From positions 4,809,001-4,873,000 of the forward strand of contig CM074758.1 of assembly GCA_037355855.1 (NCBI GenBank): DNA of 64,000 nucleotides. The letters run 5' to 3'. Made by a program: the position numbers and the translations under genes. Shown here piece by piece: positions 10,630-21,405 of this stretch (the stretch's first letter is position 1; the number at the start of each line of letters is the position of its first letter). The notes under the pieces are model-generated. The model was not told the origin of the DNA. It was given only the letters and a program-made list of their open reading frames with translations, and ran no database searches. The DNA comes from Pseudo-nitzschia pungens. Lineage: Eukaryota; Bacillariophyta; Bacillariophyceae; Bacillariales; Bacillariaceae.

Positions 10630-10992
10630 GAGTGATTCCCGAAATACATAACACATTATTTCGACCCACATAAAAAATGTCACTTTGGATTCCCGAAAAC
10701 ATAAGGAGATATATTAAATGTCTTTTCACATAAAAAGTGGTAGTGCCGTCTGTCCGACTACGACTTGACATAAACATAAATCGGAATCGCGCACCAAAAA
10801 ATCTTTAGATGCGCGCGTTGGCAGATAATAGATAATTTTGGTTTCTTTCGACAAGATTCCAAATTCCAAAATATGCCTCGTCCGTTGGAACTTATCTAGG
10901 CTTGTCCGTTGGGTGCGCAATTTTTCTATGTATTAATTAATTTCGGGAATGATTATATGTATTATCTCGATATGACATTTCGGGAATCACTC
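10630..10992. mobile_element. Harbinger-derived MITE, 363 bases
   Basis: Terminal inverted repeats GAGTGATTCCCGAAAT (left) and its complement (right) are flanked by AAT on both sides (10627-10629, 10993-10995). They differ by few bases from the ends of the complete Harbinger element at 11338-14419. On the minus strand, 10726-10920 encodes a short stretch containing HILEFGIL, also found at the N-terminus of the Harbinger transposase (HILEFGILL). This MITE is therefore a deletion derivative that kept the transposase 5' end. Confidence 0.85.
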
Positions 10993-11337
10993 AATTGTAT
11001 ATTGAAATCGCAGCAGTCATACAATGTTGTTTATATGGTAAGCCTAATAATCGCAGAGTCATACAACGTTGTTTATATGATAAGCCCTGGCTTTAATAAT
11101 GCAAAATGAATTATTTTGGACTAGTTTTATTATCATGGCTTTAATCATATATTACGAATTACGTACCGGTAGTATTTTTTATTTCAAATTGTATATTGTA
11201 ATCGCAGCAGTCATACAATGTTGTTTACTTCGTATATGATAAGCCTAATAATCGCAGAGTCATACAACGTTGTTTATATGATAAGCCCTGGCTTTAATAA
11301 TGTAAAATGAATTATTTTGTACTTCAACTCGTATATT
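10993..11337. repeat. dispersed repeat block, two partial copies
   Basis: Two partial copies of the unit seen at 10401-10560 (TCGCAGAGTCATACAACG ... AAGCCCTGGCTTTAATAATG) lie at about 11041-11110 and 11243-11337. The second copy is interrupted at 11337/11338 by the Harbinger element. Confidence 0.8.
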
Positions 11338-11904
11338 GAGCGATTCCCGAAACTAATATGCACATGTAATATTACATTATTCGTGACGTGGCACACATAT
11401 TATTTGTCGCCTGTAACATACTTATATGAAATTTTTAACCGATTTTTTCATATTCTGGAGGACGCATATTTGCCTCCTCCAGAATATGCAACCAGAATAA
11501 AATTTTTAGGGAATCTTGAAAACAAGAACCGACTCTCAAATTTCAGTCACTCAACGGATTTCAGTCACCCAATGGTCGACAAAGATGTGTTTGTTTTTCG
11601 GCCACTCGGAGTATGTTTTTTTGTTCACCTTTTTCCTTTTTTTTCTTTGCCACAGTCCGTGATGGCACTCTTGTTGCTGCTGTTGCTGTTTTATTGCACC
11701 TCTTTTATTCCCAACCATCCAAATTGAAGAACAATGACGCTGCTGACTCAAGATGGTACAGGCATGCTGGCAAGCCATGCAATTATCACTGCTGCAATCG
11801 AGAGATTGAATATGGTGACGGGCGTTCGGTCGTGTAAATTTTGCGGAAGCAAACTCCGACATAATTTGAGAATACCGCAATTGATAACAATCACCAAAAA
11901 AAAG

Positions 11905-12725
11905 ATGGTGCAAGGTGGAGGCCGGAGAGCTGGTTCTGGGAACTACACAGAGCCGGAACTCAGGCACCTCTTTGCTGTGATGAGGGAGATCTTACCAATC
12001 GGACCAGAGGAGTGGCAGCGCGTCGCTGATAGACATGCAGAAAAATTCCCACCAGGAAGAGAGGTTGATTCCATCCGAAGGAAGTATGCAACATACCACC
12101 GAAAGCAAGTTCCAACCGGAGATCCTTACTGTCCATGGGAAGTGAGAGAGGCAAAGACAATCAAACGTTTGATTGCCGAAAGGGCTCAACTAGGAGAAGC
12201 AGAAGATGAGGTCTACGATCTTGAAACCAGACAGTTCACCAAGAAGAACAACAACACGGAAGACGCCCCCCCCCACCACCACTTGGTCAACCTTCTCAAC
12301 TAACCTTGACTGCTGACGACGATGACGATTCACGACCAGCAGCAGAGGAGACTCCTGCTGTCTTGACTCCAGGGATTACTTCTGTGTCTTCTGGTTTATC
12401 TGTTTCTGCCAGAACAGCAAAAAGACAATACAACAGAAGAGGAGGAAGAGATGAAGCGCTTCAAGACCTTGTAGAGTTGCAGAGAGAAGCCCTGTTGGAC
12501 GCTAAGGATCATCGAATGATGATGCTGGAAACTATCCAAGCTTGTGTCGCCGGCGCTGTAGAGTTCTCTAAGAACATGTTTGCTGCTGCAAACCCTGCTG
12601 CTGCTGCGAATCATGGCGCTACTGTAAATCCTGTTGCTGTTGCGAATCCTGTTACTGCTAAGAAGCGCAAGCGTCCTACTATTCGTCTAAATGATAGTAG
12701 CGACAGCGACGTCAATTTGGAGTAA
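11905..12725 (+). pseudogene. Harbinger Myb-like DNA-binding protein, frameshifted at a C9 run
   Basis: In PIF/Harbinger elements the second protein binds element ends and helps the nuclease enter the nucleus. The first part (start ATG 11905, MVQGGGRRAGSGNYTEPEL) has a Myb/trihelix-like region: EELR-type helix, EEWQRVADRH, then GREVDSIRRKYATYHRK and GDPYCPWEVREAK. An in-frame upstream ATG at 11734 is possible. The frame stops at 12303. The next frame, open back through PPPLGQPSQ to 12725, carries an acidic patch, a DEALQDLVELQREALLDAK helix and a basic KKRKRP tail. The two join naturally if the C9 run at 12266-12274 had one more C. The change may be a real mutation or a sequencing error in the homopolymer. 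Confidence 0.85.
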
Positions 12726-12879
12726 AAGATGACGATTAGGACAGCGATTTACGGAGTATTTCTTTGCCAGGAACATAAGTATGCTTGTTGTTAAGGCTAC
12801 AGGCTAATTTTAGTAGTTATCAAACAAAAACCTGAAAATAATTAACTCAATCGAAACTCGCAATCGAAACTCGCTATTA

Positions 12880-14329
12880 CTAATTATTAAGGCTAGCATC
12901 GAAGAAGTCGTTCGCCGTGTCATTTGGAATCAACTCGTAAGAAAAGAACCCTTTGGTCTCGCTCATGAAGGTGTTCAGGATTGTATTAATCTGTACCCTT
13001 GAGGTTTGGTAGTTGTACAGAAGGATTGCAAGATTGAGTATGACTTTCCTCTCTCCAAACTTTTCTAAAGACATGTTGTCCTTTAGTCGTGGAAACCCCC
13101 CTTGGATCTGCCTCATCCCCCACTCAGAGAGTTGTCGACAGCTAGTCGCGGCATTGTTGAGTACTATGTCGGGTGCCGTGTCAGGATCTTGTTGTCCACT
13201 CTTGATAAGGTAGTCTTTGTTTTGGTGTTTGTGAAAAGCTGAGTCGACCACTACCCTTGCATTGAAATCATCGAACACCTTCTCCATCTTGTCGTATAGA
13301 CCGTAGTCATAGACCGTAGTCGGATATAGTACTATCATGCCAACATCCAGGGGCATTATATACAGCAGCCCGGATCTTTCCATCCGGTGCAAATAAAAGC
13401 ACAGAGTTGAAAAAAGTTCCAGTCGTCCACCCATTATAGAAGTTGTTCTGTATCAGCCAGTTACAGGATTTCTCGAATGGAAGTTTAAGTCCATCACAAG
13501 CGCCCCAGACTCTGTGCTCCCCTAAGACAGGATATTTTGCAGCGAGAGCTTCGATGTATATCTCAATCTCATCAGCAGTTGGCAACCTCACCTCTGCAAG
13601 GGAGTGTGATTGTAATGCAGACAGAAGGATCCTACGAGCGAATCGAACCCATTTGTACATGGGAGTAGCAGTTGCACCGAAAGCCCAGCCGATTCCTCTT
13701 GCAGCGGATCCACGAGTTCTATACCAATACAAGAGGAGACCAAGGCAACCAATCGCATCGAGCTCTCTTTTTCTTCCGGTTTTAATCTTCAACTTCCTGA
13801 TAATTCCAGTGTCGCCGTCAAAGGTATAAGTTTCATACAAGGGTTCAAAGAGTTCGAGCATCTCGTTGAAGACTTCGTGATTAACCCCACAGCAGTTTAA
13901 AAGCGCTTGCTCATTGCCGGATCTAAACATGTAAAGGAAGGGGGAAAGATTGTATCTCCTAATTGCAATTTGCGGCGTTCTCCGATCCCTGTTTCTTTTA
14001 TCTTCATCCGACAGCCTTGGTCGATTGTAATCGACAGCTATATGCCTGTCGTAGTAGTAGTAGAACAGTAGCTCAAGGGACATGGTGGTGTTGTTATTTT
14101 CGATTGTTTCGAGTTTTTTTGTTGGAGACACAACTACCCCCTGTTGTTGAGGATAGCGATTGCAAAAAAAACCAGCGAGTACAAGAAAATTCGAAGAACT
14201 GACGGGTTGCTGGCACGCTAAAAATTGGCGATAGAGGCGTGGGTAGGGAATAAAGAGAGTATTTTTTGTTTTTCGTAACAAGATTCCAAATTCCAAAATG
14301 TGCCTTTTCTCCGCCTGTCTGTCATCCAT
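12880..14329 (-). pseudogene. HARBI1-like DDE transposase, broken by a 13-base tandem duplication
   Basis: This is the nuclease that would cut element ends. The 5' frame (14329 to 13307) has the first catalytic Asp in WGACDGLKLPFE and the second in GCWHDSTISDYGL, then stops. The 3' frame (to 12880) resumes with YDKMEKVFDDF, VVDSAF and the catalytic Glu region SEWGMRQIQGGF. The cause is visible: a perfect 13-base tandem duplication, 13296-13308 and 13309-13321. One copy removed puts both frames in register (about 478 residues in total). The start at 14329 fits the HILEFGIL stretch shared with the MITE at 10630-10992. Confidence 0.93.
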
Positions 14330-14422
14330 TTTTAATGCATGTCCGTTGGGTGTGCCAAAAAGAATGAGGGCATATAATCTAGGATATTATATGAACGCAT
14401 ATAGTTTCGGGAATCGCTCATT

Positions 14423-14870
14423 AGTGGTAAAATGTACCATAAATTACCTAGTATAATGCAACGTACATTAAAATGAACAAGTAAGGTTATTAAGTAGTAA
14501 CTGGTGGTTATAGTGGTAGATCTATCCTCAATTGATTCTAGGCTAGTCTTCAGACAAATCAACTAGAACTAATACCACCCTTTATTAGTAATAACACCAA
14601 CACCATCTACTGGTAGTAGTAGTAACTGGTGGTTGATTCTAGGCTAGTCCTCAGATGAATCTACTAATAGCACCCTCTACTAGTACTACTAGTAGTTGTA
14701 GTGACTGGTGGTTGAAGTAGTAGTAGATCATGCACCGAACAATGCACAACAAAAATGCATGATATAATTCAACGTAAAATGCACATTTAAATGTAAGGTT
14801 ACCATATAATGCACCGTACAATCCACCATAAAATAATGAACCGTACAATGAACTGATTCTGCATATCACA
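14423..14870. repeat. mixed ATGCAC-type and hairpin satellite units
   Basis: The sequence right of the Harbinger target copy continues the dispersed repeat it split (TAATGCAACGTACATTAAAATG), then alternates between ATGCAC-rich segments (14730-14850) and first units of the hairpin satellite. Confidence 0.7.
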
Positions 14871-16490
14871 TATTCTAGTAGTAGTAACTAATGGTTATAC
14901 TAGTGGTAGATCTATCCTCAATTGATTCTAGGCTAGTCTTCAGACAAATCAACTAGAACTAATACCACCCTTTATTACTAAAGTTTACCATACTTGAAAT
15001 CACTTTTGATTTCAAATCTTATACATAAGCCTGTATCAATAATGCACCGTAAAATGCACTTCTAAATGCACCTTATAATGCACAGATCTACTATCCTCAG
15101 TTGATTCTAGACTAGTCTTCAGACAAATCAACTACTAATAGCACCCTCTGCTAGTACTAATAGTAGTGACTGGTGGTTTTCGTGGTAGATCTATCCTCAG
15201 TTGATTCTAGGCTAGTCCTCAGATGAATCTACTAATAGCACCCTATACTAGTACTAGTACTAGTACTAGTAACTGGTGGTTGAAGTAGTAGATCTATCCT
15301 CAGTTGATTCTAGGCTAGTCTCCAGCCAAATCAACTACTAATAGCACCCTCTACTAGTACTAATAGTAGTGACTGGTGGTTTTGGTAGTATTAGATCTAT
15401 CCTCAGTTGATTCTAGACTAGTCTTCAGACGAATCAACTATTAATAGCACCCTCTACTAGTAGTACTAATCGTAGTGACTGGTGGTTTTAATAGTAGATT
15501 TATCTTCAGTTCTTGATTCTAGGCTACTCTCCAGACAAATCAACTACTAATAGCACCCTCTACTATTAGTAGTAGTGACTGGTAATTTTAGTAGTTGATC
15601 TATCCTCAGTTGATTCTAGGCTAGTCCTCAGATGAATCTACTAATAGCGCCCTCTACTCTAGTAGTAGTAGTAGTGACTGGTGGTTGAAGTAGTAAATCT
15701 ATCCTCAGTTGATTCTAGGCTATTCCCCAGACGAATCAACTACTACTAATACCACCTTCTACTACTAGTATTTGTAGTAGTAGTAACTGGTGGTTCTTGT
15801 AGTACTAGATGATCTATCATCAGTTGATTCTCCATCAGTCCTCAGATGAATCTACTAATACCACCTACTCCTAGTAATAGCAGTAACTTGTGGTTGTAGT
15901 CAATAATCTCTCCTCAGTTGATTCTATGCTAGTCCCCAGTCGAATCTAAGTAGTAGTAGTGACTGGTAGTTCTACTAGTAGTAGGAAATGATCTATCCTC
16001 AGTTGATTCTAGGCTATTCCCCAGACGAATCAACTACTACTAATACCACCTTCTACTACTAGAATTTGTAATAGTAGTAATTGGTGGTTCTTGTAGTACT
16101 AGATGATCTATCATCAGTTGATTCTCCATCAGTCCTCAGATGAATCTACTAATACCACCCACTCCTAGTAGTAGTAGTAACTTGTGGGTGTAGTAGATGA
16201 TCTCTCCTCAGTTGATTCTAGGCTATTCCCCAGGCAAATCAACTACTACTAGTAATACCACCTCCTCTATTACTAGTATTTGTAGTAGTAGTAGTAACTC
16301 ATAGTTCCTGTAGTACTAGATGATCTATCATCACTTTATTCTCCATCAGTCCTCAGATGAATCTACTAATACCACCCACTCCTAGTAGTAGTAGTAGTAG
16401 TAGTAACTGCTGGTAGTTCTTGCAGTAGAGGGTCTTTCCTCAATTGATTCTAGGCTAGTCCCGAGACGAATTAACTACTACTACTACTTT
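14507..16490. repeat. ~103-base satellite with hairpin arms and TAG/CTA tracts
   Basis: About fifteen units, mostly 100-105 bases apart, each containing TTGATTCTAGGCTAGTC and ending in CTACTAGTAGTAG-type tracts and GACTGGTGGTT. Many units hold a perfect 9-base inverted repeat, AGTTGATTC ... GAATCAACT (for example 15405-15413 with 15431-15439, 17-base loop). Two subtypes alternate, one with AAATCAACTACTAATAGC and one with GATGAATCTACTAATAGC. The array is interrupted near 14980-15080 by ATGCAC-type sequence. A second short array of the same family lies at 32336-32705. Confidence 0.92.
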
Positions 16491-16990
16491 TATATTTAAA
16501 CGTTATTTATTTTTGTTTGAAGCGCTTAACAAGTGGAGTTGTAAAAATTTCGAATTGATTTAACATTTTTAGAACGTAGCTCTTACCATACAATGCACTT
16601 CAAAATGCACCGTATTGCACCGTACAATAAATGCACGATATAATTCAACGTAAAATGCACAGTAAAATGTACCATATAATGCAACGTACATTAAAATGAA
16701 CAAGTAAGGTTTACGGTAAGGTTGTGGTAACTACGGTAGTTGAAATCACTTTTGATTTCAAATCTTATACATACGCCTTTATCAATAATGAACCGTACAA
16801 TGCACTTCAAAATGCAAAATAATGCACCATACAATGCACTTCAAAATGCACCGTATTGCACCGTACAATAAATGCACGATATAATTCAACGTAAAATGCA
16901 CAGTAAAATGTACCATGATATAATGCAACGTACATTAAAATGAACAAGTAAAGTTTACGGTAAGGTTATGGTAACTACGGTACGTCTAAT
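16491..16990. repeat. ATGCAC-rich repeat, two ~235-base copies
   Basis: The blocks 16585-16730 and 16820-16965 are near-identical (CCATACAATGCACTTCAAAATG ... ACATTAAAATGAACAAG split over the block). The same family occurs near 10500-10560, 14440-14480, 14750-14850 and 32165-32335. No coding potential is seen. Confidence 0.85.
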
Positions 16991-17850
16991 AACTGTCACG
17001 CGACCCAACGCGACCCAACGCGACCTATTTTCGAGAAAATCAAGCCTAAATTATGCCACGCACAACCTTAACCTTGATTTTCGCGAGGTTTCTTCCAAGT
17101 TTTTCGCCACCCCCCCCACCTCGCGACAAAAATACCATTTTGACCCAGGCTTGTCGCGTACGATTTGTACCAGTTGTACATACCCTGGATAGCATCCGCA
17201 TTAAAAAATACAGTGTAGCTGAGTGCTACAAGGTTAGGGTTGCTAATGCTACGAAATACGTACTGGATATGCTAACCTACCATGCTACCATGCTAAGATA
17301 CTATGCTACCGCCGGGGTCGGGTCACTGGCGTACAATATGTACTATGACCGGACGCCTGACCCAAACAGTTACCCAACGCGCTAGCACACCTTTGAATTT
17401 AATTAATAAGCGGAGCTACGCTACTACGCTACTCCGTACGCTACCCGTATAATACAGTACTGGAGCTACAGAGCTCTATTATCTACGAGTTATCAGAACG
17501 ATACGATACAGAGCTGAGCTGCGCTGATCCCCTCCTGTAGCGCTGTATCCCCTGTAGCGCTGTAGCGCTGTATCGAGCTACGCTACGCTACTCCGCACAC
17601 ACTACGCTACCCGTAGAATACAGTACTGGAGCTACAGAGCTCTGTTATTTTACGAGTTAGCGGAGAACTGTCACGATACCGTACGATACAGAGCTGAGCT
17701 GCGCTCATCCCCTGTAGCGCTGTATCCCCTGTAACGCTGTATCCCCTGTAGCGCTGTATCCCCTGTAGCGCTGTATCGCTGTATCCCTCCTGTATCCCTT
17801 CAGCGCTGTAGCGCTGTATCCCCTGCAGCGCTGTATCCCCTGTAGCGCTG

Positions 17851-18128
17851 TAGCAGCAACGCGTCGATAATACAGGGGGGGGGACAGCAAGCAGCAAGCA
17901 GCAGCAACGCGTCGATAATAAAGGGGGGGGGGGACAGCAAGCAGCAAGCAGCAAGCAGCAAGCAGCAAGCAGCAAGCAGCAAGCAGCAAGCAGCAAGCAG
18001 CAGCAACGCGTCGATAATACAGGGGGGGGGACAGCAAGCAGCAAGCAGCAGCAACGCGTCGATAATACAGGGGGGGGACTGCAAGCAGCAAGCAGCAGCA
18101 ACGCGTCGATAATACAGGGGGGGGACTG
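17851..18128. repeat. minisatellite with G7-G10 runs and AGCAAGC tracts
   Basis: Units of about 45-60 bases (one stretched by ten AGCAAGC copies) share CAGCAACGCGTCGATAATAC followed by a run of at least seven G. Related units lie at 18850-19050, with G runs up to about 14. Confidence 0.93.
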
Positions 18129-18849
18129 TTTGGGCCGGGTATCCGGTCATGGTACATATTATACACCAATGACCCGACCCCGGCGGTAGCATAGTATCTT
18201 AGCATGGTATCATGGTAGGTTAGCATCTTTCAGTATCTCGTAGCCTTAGCAACCCTAACCCTGTATCGTAGCGCTGTATCCCCTGCAGCGCTGTAGCGCT
18301 GTATCCCCTGCTTAGTATGGATGCTACCAGAAGTTACTAGGGCCATCGCGTACGATTTCTACCAATCGTACGTACCCCGAGTAAAGCACCTATTATGGTG
18401 TAGCTAAATGCTACAGGGTTAGGGTTGCTAATGCTACGAGATACTGAAAAATGCTAACCTACCATGATACCATGCTAAGATACTATGCTACCGCCGGGGT
18501 CGGGTCATTAGTGTATAATATGTACTATGACCGGATACCTGACCCAGACAGTTACCCAACGCGCTAGCACACCTTTGAATCTACGTAATTAATAAGCGGA
18601 GCTACGCTACGCTACTCCGCACACACTACGCTACCCGTAGAATACAGTACTGGAGCTACAGAGCTCTGTTATTTTACGAGTTAGCGGAGCGCTGTCACGA
18701 TACGATACAGAGCTGAGCTGAGCTGCGCTCATCCCCTGTAGCGCTGTAGCGCTGTAGCGCTGTATCCCTGTATCGCTGTATCCCTGTATCCCTGTAGCGC
18801 TGTATCGTAGCGCTGTATCCCTGTATCGCTGTATCCCCTGTAGCGCTGT

Positions 18850-19050
18850 AGCAGCAACGCGTCGATAATACAGGGGGGGGGGGGGGCAGCAAGCAGCAAG
18901 CAGCAGCAACGCGTCGATAATACAGGGGGGGGACTGCAAGCAGCAAGCAGCAACGTGTCGATAATACAGGGGGGGGACTGCAAGCAGCAAGCAGCAACGT
19001 GTCGATAATACAGGGGGGGGACTGCAAGCAGCAAGCAGCAACGTGTCGAT
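18850..19050. repeat. second G-run minisatellite block
   Basis: Four units of about 50-55 bases with GCAACG(C/T)GTCGATAATACAG followed by G runs, matching 17851-18128. Confidence 0.92.
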
Positions 19051-19668
19051 AGCGCTGTAGCGCAGCGCTGTAGCGCTAACTGTTCGTTACGAGATACAAG
19101 TATTTGGTAACAGTGTAGCTGAGTGCTACAAGGTTAGGGTTGCTAATGCTACGAAATAATGGAGATGCTAACCTACCATGATACCATTGCTAAGATACTA
19201 TGCTACCGCCGGGGTCGGGTCATCATAGTACAATATGTACTATGACCGGATACCTGACCCAAACAGTTATTAAGCGAGCTAACGCTAATACGAGCTAGCG
19301 TTAGGGCAAGCGCGTTAGAGTTAATACATGTGGACGCGATCTAGCTAGCACCATTAGGGTTAGATATTAGGGTTGTGGTGTACGATTTGTACCAGTTGTA
19401 TGTACCCCGGATAGCATCTGCATTAATACAGTGTAGCTGAGTGCTACAAGGTTAGGGTTGTTAATGCTACGAAATACTGGAGATGCTAACCTACCATGCT
19501 ACCATGCTAAGATACTATGCTACCTCTGGTGTCGCATCATCATAGTACAATAAAGCGTGTACAATAAAGTGAGTAAGGTTACAATAAAGTGAGTTAGCGC
19601 AAGCGATCCTGCTAGCACCATTAAAGTTAAGGGTTGTAGACGCTAGGTCATTACGACAATATGTCCCC

Positions 19669-20283
19669 CTATCTGCACCTTTTTCGGGGCCTTCCCGTAA
19701 GGTTACCGGTATTTTCTCCGGTATTCTCTCCTCTGACACATTGGCACTCCACCCAAATCTTCGACTTAAAACGTTCCATTTGAAATGAATGAATAACGGC
19801 TCCACGTTCAATAATCAACCTCACCTCCTCAGGCAGGTAATTCTCGATACGGATCTCACGGACGATTTCTTTTCCCATGTAGCACCTGACAATGTAATTT
19901 GCATCCCGGTGATCCGTAGGATTTGTAACATCCTTCTTCAACTCAAACGTGAAGGTAATCCTGTACGTTGGTACAAAATATCCTATATCATCCCTTTTGG
20001 GGTATTTGACCACAACCTCGAACCCATCATCCCTTCGCTCTACATTGCGAATAATCATACCTGTCTCCAGACCCCTGTCAATACCCTCGATCTCGCAATA
20101 ATTTTTGTGATCAAAATGAATATCCAAAGTACCGAAAACTCGTCCCTCTCCGAAATGGAAGCTGAATGGGGTGGTGCGGGTGGTTTGTGCGCTGTACCTA
20201 TGAGGTTTATTTATGAATATGACCTTCATCTCATCCTGGCCTGCAGTTCCCGTTGTTGCGTCCGCGTTGGACATAATGGTCAA
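19669..20283 (-). CDS. unrecognised 204-residue protein
   Basis: An ORF of non-repetitive composition in a repeat-rich region. The predicted protein has no signal peptide or membrane segment. It looks beta-rich, with alternating hydrophobic and charged residues (GEGRVFGTLDIHFDHKNYC, YFVPTYRITFTFELKKDV, REIRIENYLPEEVRLIIERG) and a basic tail NLTGRPRKRCR after a GENTGENTG repeat. I do not recognise the family. The start could be the first ATG at 20283 or a few codons later. Immediately upstream on minus lies a minisatellite (20287-20655) that would form its leader or promoter. Sequence complexity argues for a gene; the lack of homology I can name keeps confidence moderate. Confidence 0.5.
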   Translation of the reverse strand: MTIMSNADATTGTAGQDEMKVIFINKPHRYSAQTTRTTPFSFHFGEGRVFGTLDIHFDHKNYCEIEGIDRGLETGMIIRNVERRDDGFEVVVKYPKRDDIGYFVPTYRITFTFELKKDVTNPTDHRDANYIVRCYMGKEIVREIRIENYLPEEVRLIIERGAVIHSFQMERFKSKIWVECQCVRGENTGENTGNLTGRPRKRCR

Positions 20284-20286
20284 GTC

Positions 20287-20655
20287 ACCCTTTTCGAATA
20301 ATCACGTTGTCTTGTCGTCGGGACTACCCTTTTTCAACAATCACGTTCAACAATCACGTGTCTTTTCGTCGGGAACACCCTTTTCGAATAATCACGTTGT
20401 CTTGTCGTCGGGACTACCCTTTTACAACAATCACGTTCAACAATCACGTTGTCTTTTCGTCGGGAACACCCTTTTTCAACAATCACGTTGTCTTTTCGTC
20501 GGGAACACCCTTTTCGAATAATCACGTTGTCTTGTCGTCGGGACTACCCTTTTTCAACAATCACGTTCAACAATCACGTTGTCTTTTCGTCGGGAACACC
20601 CTTTTTCAACAATCACGTTGTCTCGTCGTCGGGAACACCCTTTTTCAACAATCAT
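20287..20655. repeat. minisatellite, units of ~39-60 bases
   Basis: Alternating units built from CAACAATCACGTTGTC, TTTTCGTCGGGAACACCC and CTTGTCGTCGGGACTACCC, about eight copies. Translation of both strands is open over part of it, but only because the unit lacks stops. Confidence 0.93.
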
Positions 20656-21405
20656 ATCTTTTTCCACATATCCCCGTACAAATTGTACCCGAATCTTTGA
20701 TTGGCTACTGCTATAGAATCCATGATTCTACGATCATACGTTCCTAAGCCAATCAAAAAATACGCTCCTCATAAGCCACCAATGAAAAAATACCGTCATA
20801 AGCCAATGAAAAAATACCGTCATAAGCCAATGAAAAAATCTTATTTCCCTTTACAAAATCTACAAGAAAATTAGTAAGGGCCGGTAGAAACACAAATTAC
20901 TTCCTACCTTATTACTCCATGCTCATCCTGTATAATATGTACCAACTGTACAATAACTACTATAACCGGATACCGAAAAAGAAATTACTTCGTACCTTAT
21001 TACTCCACCTGAGGTGCACTCGGTGTTCGCTGAGTCACTCCTCTCGTACAGTGTTTCCTCCCAGAATCACTCTTTTTTTTCACCTCACTTTTTTCAGGAA
21101 TAACACAAAAACACAAATCACTGCTGTTTCGATTCAGAATCCGACTTATTTTGAGCAGAGTTGCTTTATTGCACTCCGTCTTGTGAACGAAGAGAACCCC
21201 TACGGTAGGCTCTTGGCTCATTGTACTTTAGTCCTTAAATATCCTTGTCTGAAAAACGGAGAAGCACCTCTATGGCATGGACGAGAGATTGTTCGCTTGA
21301 AAGACATTGTTTGACTTGGCCCCCAAACGTCTTGAAATCAATCAATCTGCATCCATCGCCGGTAGGACTTCAACAGGCGCAAGTTCTTGTTTTCGTGACA
21401 TAGGA
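20656..21405. other. intergenic DNA with a short tandem repeat
   Basis: AAGCCAATGAAAAAATACCG is repeated about three times at 20750-20840. The segment 20920-20975 resembles the GTACAATATGTAC...ACCGGATACC part of the 17-19 kb repeat. ORFs here are short and unsupported. Confidence 0.6.

Larger units (their letters stand above)
11338..14419. mobile_element. PIF/Harbinger DNA transposon, 3,082 bases
   Basis: Both ends carry GAGCGATTCCCGAAACT as inverted repeats, with similarity continuing for several bases past a one-base gap. ATT flanks both sides (11335-11337, 14420-14422), a 3-base target duplication. The sequence joined across it matches an unoccupied copy of the same repeat near 10490-10515. 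The cargo is the classic Harbinger pair in convergent order: a Myb/SANT-like DNA-binding protein (plus) and a HARBI1-like DDE nuclease (minus). Both genes carry frameshifts. Confidence 0.94.
16991..19650. repeat. compound repeat region with direct and inverted copies
   Basis: A unit running from GTGCTACAAGGTTAGGGTTGC through GCTACCGCCGGGGTCGGGTC to GACCCAAACAGTTA occurs in plus orientation at about 17215-17375, 18405-18560, 19115-19275 and (partial) 19435-19545, and in minus orientation at about 18122-18262. Between copies lie GCTACGCTAC-rich DNA and minisatellites of CTGTAGCGCTGTATCCC (17700-17850; 18730-18845). The long ORFs on the minus strand translate these repeats and are not genes. Isolated TTAGGG hexamers occur but never in tandem. 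Confidence 0.85.

Noticed and set aside
17607..19041. Minus-strand ORFs rich in Cys, Leu and Tyr (LLLAACCPPP type)
   Set aside because: Translations of AGCAAGC and G-run minisatellites.
17220..19460. TTAGGG hexamers as telomeric sequence
   Set aside because: Each is single and part of a ~160-base interspersed repeat; no tandem array.
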